A DNA stretch of 64,000 nucleotides from Hoeflea ulvae (GCF_026619435.1 NZ_JAOVZQ010000001.1:3851501-3915500); one strand, 5' to 3'; positions 24,947 through 35,739 are shown, counted from the stretch's first letter. The notes: a model not told the origin generated them from the sequence alone. Translations and numbers: made by a program.

Positions 24947-27611
24947 TCATCGCGTGCCGGGCCGCGCCAGGATCAGCCAGGCCTGCCCAAGTGCCAGAGG
25001 CACCAGGCTTGCCACCGCCGACAGCAGCAGTCCCGGCGCACCCGGATCGGGCAGCCCGAGCAGATCGGCAAGCGCCGGCTGCCACAATGCCAGTCCGATC
25101 AGCCCCAGGCACAGCGCCAGCGCACCCCAGACATAGCGGTTGCGGGTGACATCATTGTCCAGCAGGCCGGAATCGGCATCGCGCATGTTGAACACGTTCC
25201 ACATCTGCGACAGGGCCAGCGTCAGGAACGCCACCGTGACGGCCGGACCCGCATCGAGCTCGAGCCAGACCAGCGCCGTCACGAAGGCACCGAGCGTCGC
25301 CAGCGTGATCGCCGCGCCGAGCACGCCGGTCAGAACCCAGCGCGGCCGGTCCATGAGCGCCTCGGCCGGATCGCGCGGCGGCTTGCGCATGACATTCGCG
25401 TCGCCCCGGCCCAGGCCGAGCGCAAAGGCCGGGAACACATCGGTGACGAGGTTCAGGAACAGGATCTGAAGCGGCAGCAGCGGCATCGGCAGGCCGGCGC
25501 CGACGGCGACGCCGACCACCAGCACCTCGCTGACATTGCACGACATCAGATAGACGACGAATTTGCGGATATTGCCGAAGATCACCCGGCCCTGGCGCAT
25601 CGCCGACAGGATGGTGGCGAACTTGTCGTCGCGCAGCACCATATGCGCCGCCTCCTGGGCGACCTGGGTGCCGCGCTGGCCCATGGCAATGCCGATATCG
25701 GCCTTCTTCAGCGCAGGCGCATCATTGACGCCGTCGCCGGTCATCGCCACCACGTGGCCGGCCTCTTGATAGATCGAGACGAGCGTGAGCTTGGTTTCCG
25801 GCGCCACCCGGGCAAACACATCGGCCGCCAGCACCCGCGCGCGCATCGCCGGGCTGATACCCCCAGGCCTGATGCCGGCAAGCTCGCGGCCTTCGATCAC
25901 CGTCAGCTCGCCATCACCGAGACCCGCATGCCGGGCAATGGTGGCGGCGGTATCGGCATGATCGCCGGTCAGCATGATCACCCGCACGCCCGCCGCGCGG
26001 CTGGCCCGGATCGCCGGGGCGACATCGTCACGCAGCGGATCGAGCAGGCAGACAAGCCCCACCAGCGTCAGATCGGCATAGGGGGCGCCGTCGGCGCGAT
26101 CGAGATGTTTCATCGCCAGCGCCAGCACCCGCAGCCCCTCGCGCGCAGCGGCCGAACTGCGCTGTTTCCAGGCCTGCCGCGCCGCATCGTCAAGGGTCCG
26201 CACCCCGTCCGGAGCGAGCACGGCCGTCGCGTGATCGATAAGCGCTTCGGGGGCGCCCTTGACCGCGACGAGAAAGCCCGCGCCATCGGCATGGACCGTG
26301 GCCATCATCTTGGTCTGGGGATCGAAGGCATATTCCCGGATCTCGGGCCGGGCCTTGCGAAGACCGGCGCGGGTGAGCCCGGCCCTGCCGGCAATCGCCA
26401 GCAGCGCGAGTTCCATCGGATCGCCCGCGCGTCCATCCGCCTGGCCGTCGCCCAGCTCGGCATTGTTGCACAGCGCCCCGATGCGGACCGCCCAGCCCAG
26501 CGGATCGTCGGGCGCGGCGTCGAGCTTGCCTGCGCCATCGCCGTCACAATCGACGTCCCTGCCCTCGAGCAGGTAGCGCACCACGGTCATGCGGTTCTGG
26601 GTCAGGGTTCCGGTCTTGTCGGTCAGGATCACCGTGGTGGCGCCCAGCGTTTCCACCGAAGACAGCCGCCTGATCACCGCGTTGCGCCGGTTCATCCGCC
26701 ACATGCCGCGGGCCAGGCTGAGTGTGGCGACCACCGGCAAGCCTTCGGGCACGGCCGCCACCGCCAGCGCCACGCCGGTCTGGATCATGTCGATCACATC
26801 ATGGCCGCGCAGGATGCCGGCGCCGATGGTCAGTGCGGCCAGCACCAAGGTCAGCCAGACCAGCCGGTGACCGAGCTTGTCGAGCCGTTTTTCCAGCGGC
26901 GGCGCCTCGCTTTCGGCGCCACTGGGCAAGATCGCTGATGCGGCCGATCTCGGTCCTCATACCGGTGGCGACGACCAGGCCCTCCCCCGTCCCCTGGGTG
27001 ATGGCGGTGCCCTTGTAGGCCATGCCGGAGCGGTCGCCCAGCGGCGCCTCGCGGCCGGCAGGCTCGACCGATTTCAGCACCGGCGCCGACTCGCCGGTCA
27101 GCACCGATTCATCGGCCTGCAGGTTGGACGCCTGGCTGATCCTGAGATCGGCGGTCACCATATCGCCCGCCTCGAGGATCACCACATCGCCGGGCACCAG
27201 TTCCTGCGCGTCGATCATCCGTTCCCGGCCGCCCCGGCGCACCCGTGTCCTGACCTCGGCGATACGCATCAGCGCTTCCATCGACCGCGCCGCGCGAAGT
27301 TCGGTGACGAAACCGATGGCTCCATTGATCACCAGCACCACGATGATCGCCGCCCCCTCAGCGATATCCCCGAACAGGAACGACATGGCGGCGGCTACCG
27401 CCAGCAGCCAGACGATGATCGAATTGAACTGGCGCGCCAGAATGACAAAGGGGCTTTTGGTCTTCTGGCGCTGCAAGCGGTTGGGACCGCAGGTCTTCAA
27501 TCTTGCGCTGATCAGGGCCGGATCGAGGCCTGTCGCAGGATCGGTTTCAAGTCGGCGGGCCACCTCCTGCACCGGCAGCGCATATGCATTGTCAAGCCTG
27601 TGATTGTCCAC
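24947..27611 (-). pseudogene. P-type cation-transporting ATPase (type II), split by one frameshift
   Basis: Two frames together encode a nearly complete type II ATPase. The N-terminal part (27611 to about 26930) has the cation ATPase N-domain, M1-M2 and the actuator motif LTGESAPV. The C-terminal part (from about 26929 to 24947) has PEGLPVV in M4, ILTDKTGTLT (phosphorylated Asp), MTGDGVNDAPALKKADIG and M5-M10. The frames differ by one extra base near 26925-26935, where IGRISDLA should run into SGAESEAPPLEKRLDKLG. PEGLP points to a SERCA/PMR1-like calcium (or related cation) pump. All catalytic motifs are intact, so this is either a recent mutation or a sequence error. Confidence 0.88.
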
Positions 27612-27819
27612 GCGATCTCCTGGCTCAAGAACCGCGCCGCTATATCACCCTGCCGCTGCCATCAGCCATGCAGCTCTGCGCGATGAACCGGCAGTACGGC
27701 TTCCCTGAAGCAGGAAATGTTCACGGTTTTGCAAGTCCGCACAAGCCCCGTACCGAAAATCGGCAGGCCCGGGCCGGAGCATTCGTCCGGCGATTGCGAA
27801 CCGGACGATCGCGGCAAGC

Positions 27820-28335
27820 TTATGGCTTGCCGTTTTCCCACGTCACGTCCTGGCCGTAGAGCGGCACGGTGGAGATGTTCATCTTGGCCGAACCGTCCTG
27901 GACCTGCTGCGAATTGACCAGATAGATCAGCGTGTCATTGGCCTTGTCGTAGATCCGGCGCACCACCAGCGACTTCCAGATCAGCGAACGCGATTCCTTG
28001 AACACCACGTCGCCGTCCTCATCGAGATCGATGTCCTTGATGGTGATCGGGCCGGTCTGGCGACAGGCGATGGAAGCATTGGACGGGTCCTCGAACCAGT
28101 TGCCCTTTTGCAGCCGGTCAATGACGCCGCGGTCGAAATAGGCGACGTGGCAGGTCACGCCGGCCACTTCCGGGTCGGTGACCGCGTCGATCAGGATGTC
28201 ATTGCCGAGCCAGTCGACGCCGACCTCGCCAACCTGTTCGGCCTGCGCCGGTGTCACCAGCATGGGGGCGGCCAGAACGGCGGCGGCAAAAAGACCGGCG
28301 GAAAACGCCGAATGGATGGTTTTGGCAATAAGCAT
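27820..28335 (-). CDS. creA: CreA family periplasmic protein
   Basis: A 171-aa protein. The Sec signal (MLIAKTIHSAFSAGLFAAAV, cleavage about PAQA) is followed by the CreA core: VGVDWLGNDILIDAVTDPEV, GVTCHVAYFDRGVIDRL, DPSNASIACRQTGPI and SLIWKSLVVRRIYD. AAGGAG precedes the ATG at 28335; upstream in-frame starts only add non-coding-looking sequence. The biochemical function of CreA is not established. It stands alone here, downstream of the divergent small membrane gene at 28544. Confidence 0.9.
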   Translation of the reverse strand: MLIAKTIHSAFSAGLFAAAVLAAPMLVTPAQAEQVGEVGVDWLGNDILIDAVTDPEVAGVTCHVAYFDRGVIDRLQKGNWFEDPSNASIACRQTGPITIKDIDLDEDGDVVFKESRSLIWKSLVVRRIYDKANDTLIYLVNSQQVQDGSAKMNISTVPLYGQDVTWENGKP

Positions 28336-28543
28336 GTAAAATCTCCTTGTGTCGTGAACGCCGCAGCGCCGGGTCGGTTCCCGACGTACCACGATTGCGC
28401 GTCTCACCCGCATATGGTCCCGGTGGGCGACAAATGGAAGATAGGACGCGGATGGCAGAAAATCCTGCGTCACATGCGCGCGTCGGCGGCCGGGCGGGCC
28501 CGGGTCGCTTGGCATTGCTCTTCCGGCGCGCTAGATAGGAGCC

Positions 28544-28720
28544 ATGACCATGGTGCCCGCAGATCCACCGCGTTCGAGTTCCTTCAAAGGCGTGTTTGTC
28601 CGCGCCCTGGGCCTTGTCTTTGCAGCGGTGGTGACCGGAGTGCTGTTTGCCGCCTGGCAGGCCAACGGACCTTCGCTGCTCAACGCGCTTGTGGCCAATG
28701 GTCTGGCGTGGTGCCTCTGA
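28544..28720 (+). CDS. Small membrane protein, 58 aa
   Basis: A short frame starting MTMVPADPPRSSSFKGVFVR with a TAGGAG ribosome site at good spacing and one predicted helix (ALGLVFAAVVTGVLFAAW), ending LVANGLAWCL. It lies 77 bases ahead of the SCO1 gene on the same strand, so it may be co-transcribed. I do not recognise the family. The ribosome site and the orderly membrane-protein layout support it as real. Confidence 0.55.
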   Translation: MTMVPADPPRSSSFKGVFVRALGLVFAAVVTGVLFAAWQANGPSLLNALVANGLAWCL

Positions 28721-28797
28721 TTTGACCTGACCACGGCAGGTCCCGCATGCCCCGCGCCTTGGCCCGGTGCTGCAGGGCCGCCAATCTGGAGATTTCG

Positions 28798-29391
28798 ATG
28801 AAAGCCATTCGCATTGCCCTTTGGGCCCTGATCGCCGCGTTTGCGGTGGTGCTGGGCTGGCTCACCTATGAATGGCAGATGACCGAGAACGAGATCGCCG
28901 CCAAGCCCTATGGCGTGCCCTTCGAGCTGGTCGACCAGTCGGGCGCACCGATCACCGAAGCCGCCTTCCAGGGCCGGCCCTCGGCGCTGTTTTTCGGCTT
29001 CACCCATTGTCCGGAGGTCTGCCCGACGACGCTTTACGAGCTCGATGGCTGGCTCAAGCAGGTCGATCCCGACGGCGACAGGATCAACGCCTATTTCATC
29101 ACCGTCGACCCGGAACGCGACACGCCCGAACTGCTGGGCAATTACGTGGCCGGCGTCACCGACCGGGTCACCGGCATTTCCGGGCCGCCGGAAAAGATCG
29201 CCGAGGTGGTCAAGGGCTTCAACATCTACGCCAAGAAGGTGCCGATTGACGCCGCCGACCCGGAGGGCGACTACACCATGGACCACACCGCATCGGTGTT
29301 CCTGCTCGATGCGCAAGGCCGGTTCAAGAGCACGATTGCCTGGGGCGAAAACCCGGAAACCGCTGTCAGCAAGCTCGAAAACCTGCTCTAG
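28798..29391 (+). CDS. SCO1/SenC copper chaperone for cytochrome oxidase
   Basis: A 197-aa membrane-anchored thioredoxin-fold protein that inserts copper into the CuA site of cytochrome c oxidase. The N-terminal anchor (IALWALIAAFAVVLGWLTY) faces the periplasmic domain, which has the copper/thiol motif HCPEVCPTTL (CxxxC) and the later copper His in MDHTASVFLLD. A CTGGAG ribosome site precedes the ATG at 28798. No oxidase genes are nearby, so this copy is isolated. It could also serve a redox role. Confidence 0.92.
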   Translation: MKAIRIALWALIAAFAVVLGWLTYEWQMTENEIAAKPYGVPFELVDQSGAPITEAAFQGRPSALFFGFTHCPEVCPTTLYELDGWLKQVDPDGDRINAYFITVDPERDTPELLGNYVAGVTDRVTGISGPPEKIAEVVKGFNIYAKKVPIDAADPEGDYTMDHTASVFLLDAQGRFKSTIAWGENPETAVSKLENLL

Positions 29392-29529
29392 GCCCGGCCC
29401 CGTTGCGACCATAAGGGTGGAACTTTTACCCGCGCGCCCCATTTCAACGCTTTACAGCGTTTCGCGGACGTTCAATAGAACGATACGCGAAGCTTGAGCT
29501 GCCGGGGCGCGGCGCGACGGGGGACTGAC

Positions 29530-31405
29530 ATGGATGACATCGTTCTCAAACTGGCCGTGATCGGCGCAGCCGGCATCGCCGCGCAATGGTTTGCCTGGCG
29601 GCTGCAGCTGCCGGCCATCGTGTTGCTGCTCGCCGCCGGCTTCATCGCCGGGCCGGCAACCGGCTTTCTCGATCCGGCGGCCGATTTCGGCGCGGTCTAT
29701 CGGCCGATGGTTTCGATCGCCGTTGCCATCATCCTGTTCGAAGGCGGGCTGACACTCAATTTCAAGGAAATCCGCGAGACTTCCACCGCGGTGCGGCGCA
29801 TCATCATGTATGCCGGGCCGCTGACCTGGGTGATGGCGGCCTTTGCCGCCCATCACATCGGCGGGCTGAGCTGGCCGACGGCAATCGTGCTCGGCGCCAT
29901 TCTGGTGGTCACCGGCCCGACGGTGATCATGCCGCTCTTGCGCCAGTCGCAGCTCGACGCGCGGCCGGCCTCGCTGCTGCGCTGGGAAGCCATCGTCAAC
30001 GATCCGATCGGCGCCCTGTTCGCGGTCGTCGCCTTCGAGGGCATCCTGGTTTACATCGGGGTGCACGAGGCCGACAATCTGGTCATGCTGGTCGTGGTCG
30101 GCTTCGCCTCCGCCATCATCGGCGGCTATGTCGCGGCAAAGCTGATCGTCTGGTCCTTCGTCCACGGCCATGTGCCCGAATTTCTCAAGGCGCCGGTGCT
30201 GCTCGCCGCCGTGGTGGCGAGCTACGCCGCCACCAACATGCTGCTCGAGGAATCCGGCCTGCTCACCGTCACCGTCATGGGCATGGTGCTGGCCAACAGC
30301 CGAGATCGCCTCGCTGACCGACATGCGCCGCTTCAAGGAGACCGTCACAACGCTGCTGGTCTCGGGTGTCTTCATCATCCTCACCGCTTCGCTCAGCCTT
30401 GCCGACATCCGCTCGCTCGACATGGGTGCGGCCCTGTTTGTCGCTGCGCTGCTGTTCGTGATCCGGCCGATTGCCATCATGACGGCCACCATCCGCTCCG
30501 GCGCCACCGTCCAGGAACGGCTGCTGAGCGCCTGGATCGCGCCGCGCGGTGTGGTTGCCGTTGCCGTTTCCGGCCTGTTCGGCGCGCTGCTGGCCGACAA
30601 TGGCGTCGAGGATGCCGGCCGCATGGTCGCCTTCACCTTCGCCGTGGTGGTCACCACCATCGTGCTGCACGGCTTCAGCCTGGCGCCGCTGGCGCGTTTT
30701 CTAGGCCTGAAGAAGGCCTCCAAGCCCGGCATCCTGATCGTCGGCGGCTCGCGCTGGTCGACCGCGCTTGCGGCCAAGCTCAAGGAAGCCGAGGTTCCGG
30801 TGATGCTGGCCGACCAGAACTGGAACCACCTGGCCGAAGCCCGGCTGGCCAATATCCCGGTCTATTTCGGCGAGGTGTTGTCGGAATCGGCCCATCACAG
30901 CATCGACCCGAAGCGATTCTCCAACCTGATCGCCACCGGGGACAATGACGCCTACAATGCGCTGGTCTGCACCGATTTCGGGCCGGAACTCGGCCGCAGC
31001 CATGTCTACCAGATCGGCCGCGCCGACGAGAAGGCGCGCCAGGCGCTGAGCTTCACCCTGGGTGGACGCTCGCTGACCAAGGAGCCTGTCGGCTTCCTCG
31101 ATCTGCGCGAGAAGCTGCTTGATGGCTGGACCTTCCAGCTCACCCGCCTGACCGATGAATTCGGCTGGGACGCCTATGAGGCCTCGCGCCCGGCAGGCGC
31201 GCTGATCCTGTTGTGGGTCAAGCCCTCGGGCATGATCGTGTTTGCCGCCGGATCCTCCAACACCCCTGGCCCCAATGACCGGATCCTGAGCTTTGGCCTG
31301 CCCAAGGACGATGCCCGCGCCGAGGCCGCCAGCAAGACCGCCCGCAAGGCCGAAGAGACGCTGGCCAGCCAGGCGACACATGACGAAGGACACAAGCCAT
31401 CGTGA
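29530..31405 (+). pseudogene. Cation:proton antiporter (CPA1 type) with C-terminal TrkA-N-like domain, split by one frameshift
   Basis: The N-terminal frame (29530 to about 30303) has seven or so helices including IILFEGGLTLNFKEIRETS, LGAILVVTGPTVIMPLL and RWEAIVNDPIGALFAVVAFE (the ND ion-binding pair). The second frame (about 30303 to 31405) continues with the remaining helices and a nucleotide-binding TrkA-N-like domain (GILIVGGSRWSTALAAKL). At about 30300-30306 one extra C (AGCCGAG for AGCGAG) breaks VLANSEIASLTDMRRFKE. All other motifs are intact. Expected role: sodium or potassium/proton exchange at the inner membrane. Real mutation or sequence error. Confidence 0.88.
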
Positions 31406-32292
31406 GCCAACACCGATACTACATCGTCACCGACGAGGCCGGCGCCGGCCGGGCGCTGGATCTGCTCAACGACATTTTCGAGGATGAAGGCCTGCCGATC
31501 GCCACCATGGAGGTCGACGAGGCCAGGGGGCTGTGGGAGGCATCTGTCTATGCCGACGGCGCGGCCGAGCCAGAGCTCAAGGCCCGCATCGCCGACACCC
31601 TTGCCGGCCCCTTCCCCGGCGTCCCGGTGCAGCTTGAGGTCTTTGATGACGACACCGACTGGATCGCCAAGTCGCTTGAAGGACTCAAACCAGTGCGCGC
31701 CGGCCGCTTCCTCGTGCATGGCGCCCATGACCGCGCCGCAGTCAGGCCGAATGACCTGGCCATCGAGCTGGAAGCCGGACAGGCATTCGGCACCGGCCAT
31801 CACGGTACCACCGCGGGCTGCCTGGAAATGATCGAAAAAGTGATGCGCGCCCATCCCCGCGGATTGCGCGGGGTTGACCCGGTGCTGGATCTGGGCACCG
31901 GCTCAGGCGTTCTGGCCATTGCCGCGGCCAAGCTCGGGCCTGTCTGGTGCCTGGCCACCGACATCGACCCGATCGCCACCCGCGTGGCCACGGCCAATGT
32001 CCGGCACAACCGCTGCGCGGCACAGGTCAACTGCGTCACCGCCACCGGCTTTCATTCCACCGCGTTTTCCCGCTCGGGGCCGTTCGGGCTGATCATCGCC
32101 AATATCCTGGCCCGGCCATTGATGAGGATGGCGCCCGATATCAGGCGCAATCTCGCCCCCGGCGGCTCGGTGATTCTCTCAGGCATCCTCGCCAGCCAGC
32201 GCTGGCAGGTGCTTGCGGCGTTCAACACGCAGGGCATGCGCCATGTCGAAACCCTGTGGCGCAACGGCTGGGTGACGATCCACCTGAAATAG
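31402..32292 (+). CDS. prmA: Ribosomal protein L11 methyltransferase
   Basis: A 296-aa cytoplasmic enzyme that trimethylates ribosomal protein L11. The N-terminal substrate domain (about residues 1-100) is followed by the SAM domain with LDLGTGSGVLAIAAAKLG and the IIANILARPL block typical of PrmA; AFGTGHHGTT is also a family hallmark. It starts with GTG at 31402, overlapping the antiporter stop (GTGA), so it is translationally coupled to that gene. Confidence 0.93.
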   Translation: MSQHRYYIVTDEAGAGRALDLLNDIFEDEGLPIATMEVDEARGLWEASVYADGAAEPELKARIADTLAGPFPGVPVQLEVFDDDTDWIAKSLEGLKPVRAGRFLVHGAHDRAAVRPNDLAIELEAGQAFGTGHHGTTAGCLEMIEKVMRAHPRGLRGVDPVLDLGTGSGVLAIAAAKLGPVWCLATDIDPIATRVATANVRHNRCAAQVNCVTATGFHSTAFSRSGPFGLIIANILARPLMRMAPDIRRNLAPGGSVILSGILASQRWQVLAAFNTQGMRHVETLWRNGWVTIHLK

Positions 32293-32394
32293 GCAACCTT
32301 GCCACTGCGGCGCAGACAACAATAAACGGCACCCGAAGGCGCCGTTTGAAGTCGATCTGGATCGCGGATACGATCCGCCTGCAGACGCCTGTTC

Positions 32395-32568
32395 CTAGAA
32401 CAGGTAGGTCTGCGAGCCTTCGCGCTTGATGTCTTCGCGGTCGCGGCCGAGGGCCTTGAGCTGGCTGTCGTCCATGCCGAGAAGGACACCATTCACATAG
32501 CGGCGAACCTGGCGTTCGCGGGCGGAGACGATGCGGTCGAGAGCGTTTTTGAAGAATTTGCCGGACAT
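32395..32568 (-). CDS. DUF1127-like small protein, 57 aa
   Basis: A short basic protein MSGKFFKNALDRIVSARERQ...RRYVNGVLLGMDDSQLKALGRDREDI. The last 35 residues match the arginine-rich DUF1127 (YjiS-like) motif with the usual MDDSQLKALGRDR block. AAAGGG precedes the ATG. Related small proteins in Agrobacterium influence RNA turnover and phosphate metabolism; the role here is unknown. It is convergent with prmA. Confidence 0.8.
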   Translation of the reverse strand: MSGKFFKNALDRIVSARERQVRRYVNGVLLGMDDSQLKALGRDREDIKREGSQTYLF

Positions 32569-32852
32569 TTGATATTTCCCTTTGGTTGAGTGATCGTTCA
32601 CTCCTCCTGTACCCACAAGATAGGTGTTTATCCTCGCCGCGCCAGCATTAATGCTGCAGTGCAGCTATGCAGAAAACGCATACGAAAGCCGTAAGCGATG
32701 CAATTTGTTAACTTTTTAGGCACGACCCCTGAAAGCACGAATATGGGCACTGCCCGTCGGTGAAACAGGGGTGCAAACTGTGATCCGCACCTCCCCATCC
32801 GGCCGCGGCTTGCTATAAGGTCTGCTGAGTTGACGACGTCAGGACCCCCGCG

Positions 32853-34682
32853 ATGTTCCAGAATTTCGAAGTGCTTTCCTCCCCCGATCAGGCCGCCGGC
32901 CGGCTGGCACGGCTGCGCGCGCGCTTTGACGCCTCAGGTGTCGACGCCGTCGCGGTTCCGCGCTCGGATGAATATCTGGGCGAATATGTACCCGCCTGCG
33001 CCGAGCGGCTGGCCTGGCTTACCGGCTTTACCGGCTCGGCGGGACTGGTGCTGGTGCTCACCGATCAGGCGCATCTGTTTGTTGACGGCCGCTACGCCGC
33101 GCAGGCCCGCACCCAGACCGACAACCAGGTCTTTGCCTATGAGGACCTGATCACCACACCGCTGGCGGGCTTTCTCGAAGCATCAGGCCGCAGCGGGCTG
33201 AGACTTGGCATCGATCCATGGACCTGGCCATCAAGCGAAGTGACGCGGCTCGAGGCAGCGCTGGACAAGCTCGGCGGCAGCCTGGTGTTTCTCGAGCGCA
33301 ATCCGGTCGACGCCATCTGGGATGAGCGGCCGCAGCCGCCGCTGGGCACCGTGACGCTGCAGCCGATCGAATATGCCGGCACGCTGGCGCAGGACAAGCT
33401 GGCGATGATTGCCGGCACCGCGCGCAAGGCCGGCGCGGATGCGGTGATTCTCGCCGACCCGTCCTCGGTGGCCTGGAGCTTCAACATCCGCGGCCAGGAC
33501 CTGCCCTCGACCCCGCACCCGCTGTCGCGCGCAATCATTCCGGCAGACGGCAGGCCGCAGCTGTTCATCGACAAGCGCAAGACCGGCATCGAGGCGGAAG
33601 CCTATCTCACCCAGCTGGCCGATCTCGAACCGCCCTCGGGCTTTGACGAGGCGCTTTCTGCACTCGGCCGCACCGGCGGCACCATCATGGTCGACCCGGC
33701 GGTGGCCCCGCATGCGGTCTCGATGCTGATCGAGCACTCAGGCGGCACGGTGCTGAGTGCGCCCGACCCGGCGCGAATTCCCCGCGCGGTGAAAAACAGC
33801 GCCGAAATTGCCGGCAGCGCCAGCGTGCACCGCCAGGACGGCGCGGCGATGGTGCGGTTTCTGGCCTGGCTTGACGACCAGCCCGCCGGTTTGGTGGACG
33901 AAATCGGCGCAGCCAGCCGGCTTGAGGACTTTCGCCGCAGCACCGGCGAGAGCATGCAGATGCCGCTCAAGGCGCTGTCCTTCGACACCATTTCCGGCGC
34001 CGGCCCCAATGCGGCGATCATGCATTACCGGGTCAACACCGCGACCAATCGGCGGATCGAGTCTGGCGAAATGCTGCTGATCGATTCCGGCGGCCAATAT
34101 GTCGCCGGCACCACCGACATCACCCGCACGATTGCCGTGGGTGACGTGCCGGAAGAGCAGAAGCGTTTCTTCACTTTGGTGCTCAAGGGCATGATCGCGA
34201 TCAGCCTGCTGCGCTTCCCCGAAGCCACCCGCGGCATGGACATCGACTCCTTTGCCCGTATCTCGCTGTGGAAGGCCGGGGCCGATTTCGCCCATGGCAC
34301 CGGCCATGGCGTCGGCAGCTATCTCTCGGTGCATGAAGGCCCGCAATCGATCTCGCGCCGCGGCGCGCAGGCGCTGCTGCCGGGCATGATCCTGTCCAAC
34401 GAGCCGGGCTATTATCGTGACGGCGCCTTCGGCATCCGCATAGAAAACCTCGTCACCGTGCACGAGCCGCGCGACATCGACGGCGGCGACAAGCCGATGC
34501 TCGGTTTCGAAACCCTGACGCTGTGCCCGATCGACAAGCGGCTGGTCCTCACCGACCTGCTCGATCAGGTCGAGCGCGACTGGCTCGACGCCTACCACGC
34601 AAGGGTGCGCGACGAGCTCTCGCCCTTGCTGACCGACGATCCGGCGCTTGCCTGGCTGCAGGCTGCGACCGGGGCGCTGTGA
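32853..34682 (+). CDS. Xaa-Pro aminopeptidase (M24B family)
   Basis: A 609-aa cytoplasmic dimetal aminopeptidase that removes N-terminal residues ahead of proline. Two creatinase-like N-terminal domains (about residues 1-310) precede the pita-bread domain. Metal ligands are visible: LLIDSGGQY and TDITRTI (Asp pair), HGTGHGVGSYL (His), SNEPGYY (Glu) and IRIENLV (Glu). The length matches the long, three-domain eukaryotic-type aminopeptidase P form found in alphaproteobacteria. It follows a 285-base promoter region. Confidence 0.93.
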   Translation: MFQNFEVLSSPDQAAGRLARLRARFDASGVDAVAVPRSDEYLGEYVPACAERLAWLTGFTGSAGLVLVLTDQAHLFVDGRYAAQARTQTDNQVFAYEDLITTPLAGFLEASGRSGLRLGIDPWTWPSSEVTRLEAALDKLGGSLVFLERNPVDAIWDERPQPPLGTVTLQPIEYAGTLAQDKLAMIAGTARKAGADAVILADPSSVAWSFNIRGQDLPSTPHPLSRAIIPADGRPQLFIDKRKTGIEAEAYLTQLADLEPPSGFDEALSALGRTGGTIMVDPAVAPHAVSMLIEHSGGTVLSAPDPARIPRAVKNSAEIAGSASVHRQDGAAMVRFLAWLDDQPAGLVDEIGAASRLEDFRRSTGESMQMPLKALSFDTISGAGPNAAIMHYRVNTATNRRIESGEMLLIDSGGQYVAGTTDITRTIAVGDVPEEQKRFFTLVLKGMIAISLLRFPEATRGMDIDSFARISLWKAGADFAHGTGHGVGSYLSVHEGPQSISRRGAQALLPGMILSNEPGYYRDGAFGIRIENLVTVHEPRDIDGGDKPMLGFETLTLCPIDKRLVLTDLLDQVERDWLDAYHARVRDELSPLLTDDPALAWLQAATGAL

Positions 34683-34692
34683 GGCGGAGGGT

Positions 34693-35739
34693 TCAGTCCA
34701 CCACGAGCACGATCTTGCCGATATAGCCCTTTTCGCCAAAGGCCTGCTGGGCCGTGGCGATGTCGCGCAGGGCATGGGTTTCGGCCACCAGCGGGGCAAT
34801 CTCCTGACGCTCGATGCGGCTGACGAGATTGCCGAAGACTTCAGGCTCGAGCACGGTGCAGCCGAAGAAACTGAGATCCTTGAGATAGAGCGTGCGGATG
34901 TCGAGCTGGACAATGGCGCCGCCGATGGCGCCGGCAACCGCATAACGCCCGCCGGGACGCAGCAGCTCAAGCAAGGTGGGAAATTTCGGACCTGCGACCA
35001 GGTCGATGACGACATCGACGCTGTTTGCGCCGATCCTGGCCTTAAAATCATCGTTGCGATCAAGCGTTTGTGTGGCGCCAAGCTGCATCAGGTCCTTTGC
35101 CTTGGCCGCACTGGTGACCGCGATGACCTCGGCACCGCGGGCGCGGGCCAGCTGGATGGTTGCTGATCCGACGCCGCCGGATGCGCCGGTGACCAGCACC
35201 GTGTCGCCCTCGCGCACAAAGGCGCGGGTCAGCATGTTTTCCGCCGTCGAATAGGAGCAGGGAAACGAGGCCAGTTCGACGTCACTCAAGCCGCTGTCAA
35301 TCGCGTGGGCATGGCGCGCCGCCACGCGGGTATATTGCGCAAAGCCGCCGTCGCATTCCGAACCGAAATACCATGGTGTCGGCAGGCTCTCACCATCGGC
35401 CTCGCGTAGACAGGGCTCGATCAGCACGCGCTCGCCGATGCGGGCCGCATCAATGCCTGCGCCAACAGCAACGATCCGGCCGCAGACATCGGCGCCCTGG
35501 ATGCGCGGGAAGGTCAGCGGCGTGCCCGACCAGGAGGCATCGTCGGCCTTGGCGCCTGCTTTCGAATACCAGGCGGTGCGGGTGTTGATATCGGTGTTGT
35601 TGACGCCCGCAGCACCCACCCGGATGATCACATCCCCCTTGCCCGCCACCGGAACCGGCAGATTGTCCCGCCACTCAAGCATTTCGGGACCACCATGGCC
35701 GGTAAGGACGACGCCGCTCATTGTGGCTGGCAGGGTCAT
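34693..35739 (-). CDS. Zinc-independent MDR / NADPH:quinone reductase-like oxidoreductase
   Basis: A 348-aa medium-chain dehydrogenase/reductase. The GroES-like domain (about residues 1-140) is followed by the Rossmann domain with VLVTGASGGVGSATIQLARARGAEVIAV. The structural-zinc Cys cluster is absent, which favours the quinone-reductase branch. Expected reaction: NADPH-dependent reduction of a quinone or enone. It is convergent with the aminopeptidase, 10 bases apart. Confidence 0.85.
   Translation of the reverse strand: MTLPATMSGVVLTGHGGPEMLEWRDNLPVPVAGKGDVIIRVGAAGVNNTDINTRTAWYSKAGAKADDASWSGTPLTFPRIQGADVCGRIVAVGAGIDAARIGERVLIEPCLREADGESLPTPWYFGSECDGGFAQYTRVAARHAHAIDSGLSDVELASFPCSYSTAENMLTRAFVREGDTVLVTGASGGVGSATIQLARARGAEVIAVTSAAKAKDLMQLGATQTLDRNDDFKARIGANSVDVVIDLVAGPKFPTLLELLRPGGRYAVAGAIGGAIVQLDIRTLYLKDLSFFGCTVLEPEVFGNLVSRIERQEIAPLVAETHALRDIATAQQAFGEKGYIGKIVLVVD

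Noticed and set aside
24875..26938. Plus-strand frame of 687 codons
   Set aside because: Antisense to the P-type ATPase; composition is His/Arg/Gln-rich as expected for a high-GC shadow.
26915..26940. Programmed frameshift in the P-type ATPase
   Set aside because: I see no slippery heptamer or downstream structure, and such control is not known for this family; mutation or sequence error is simpler.
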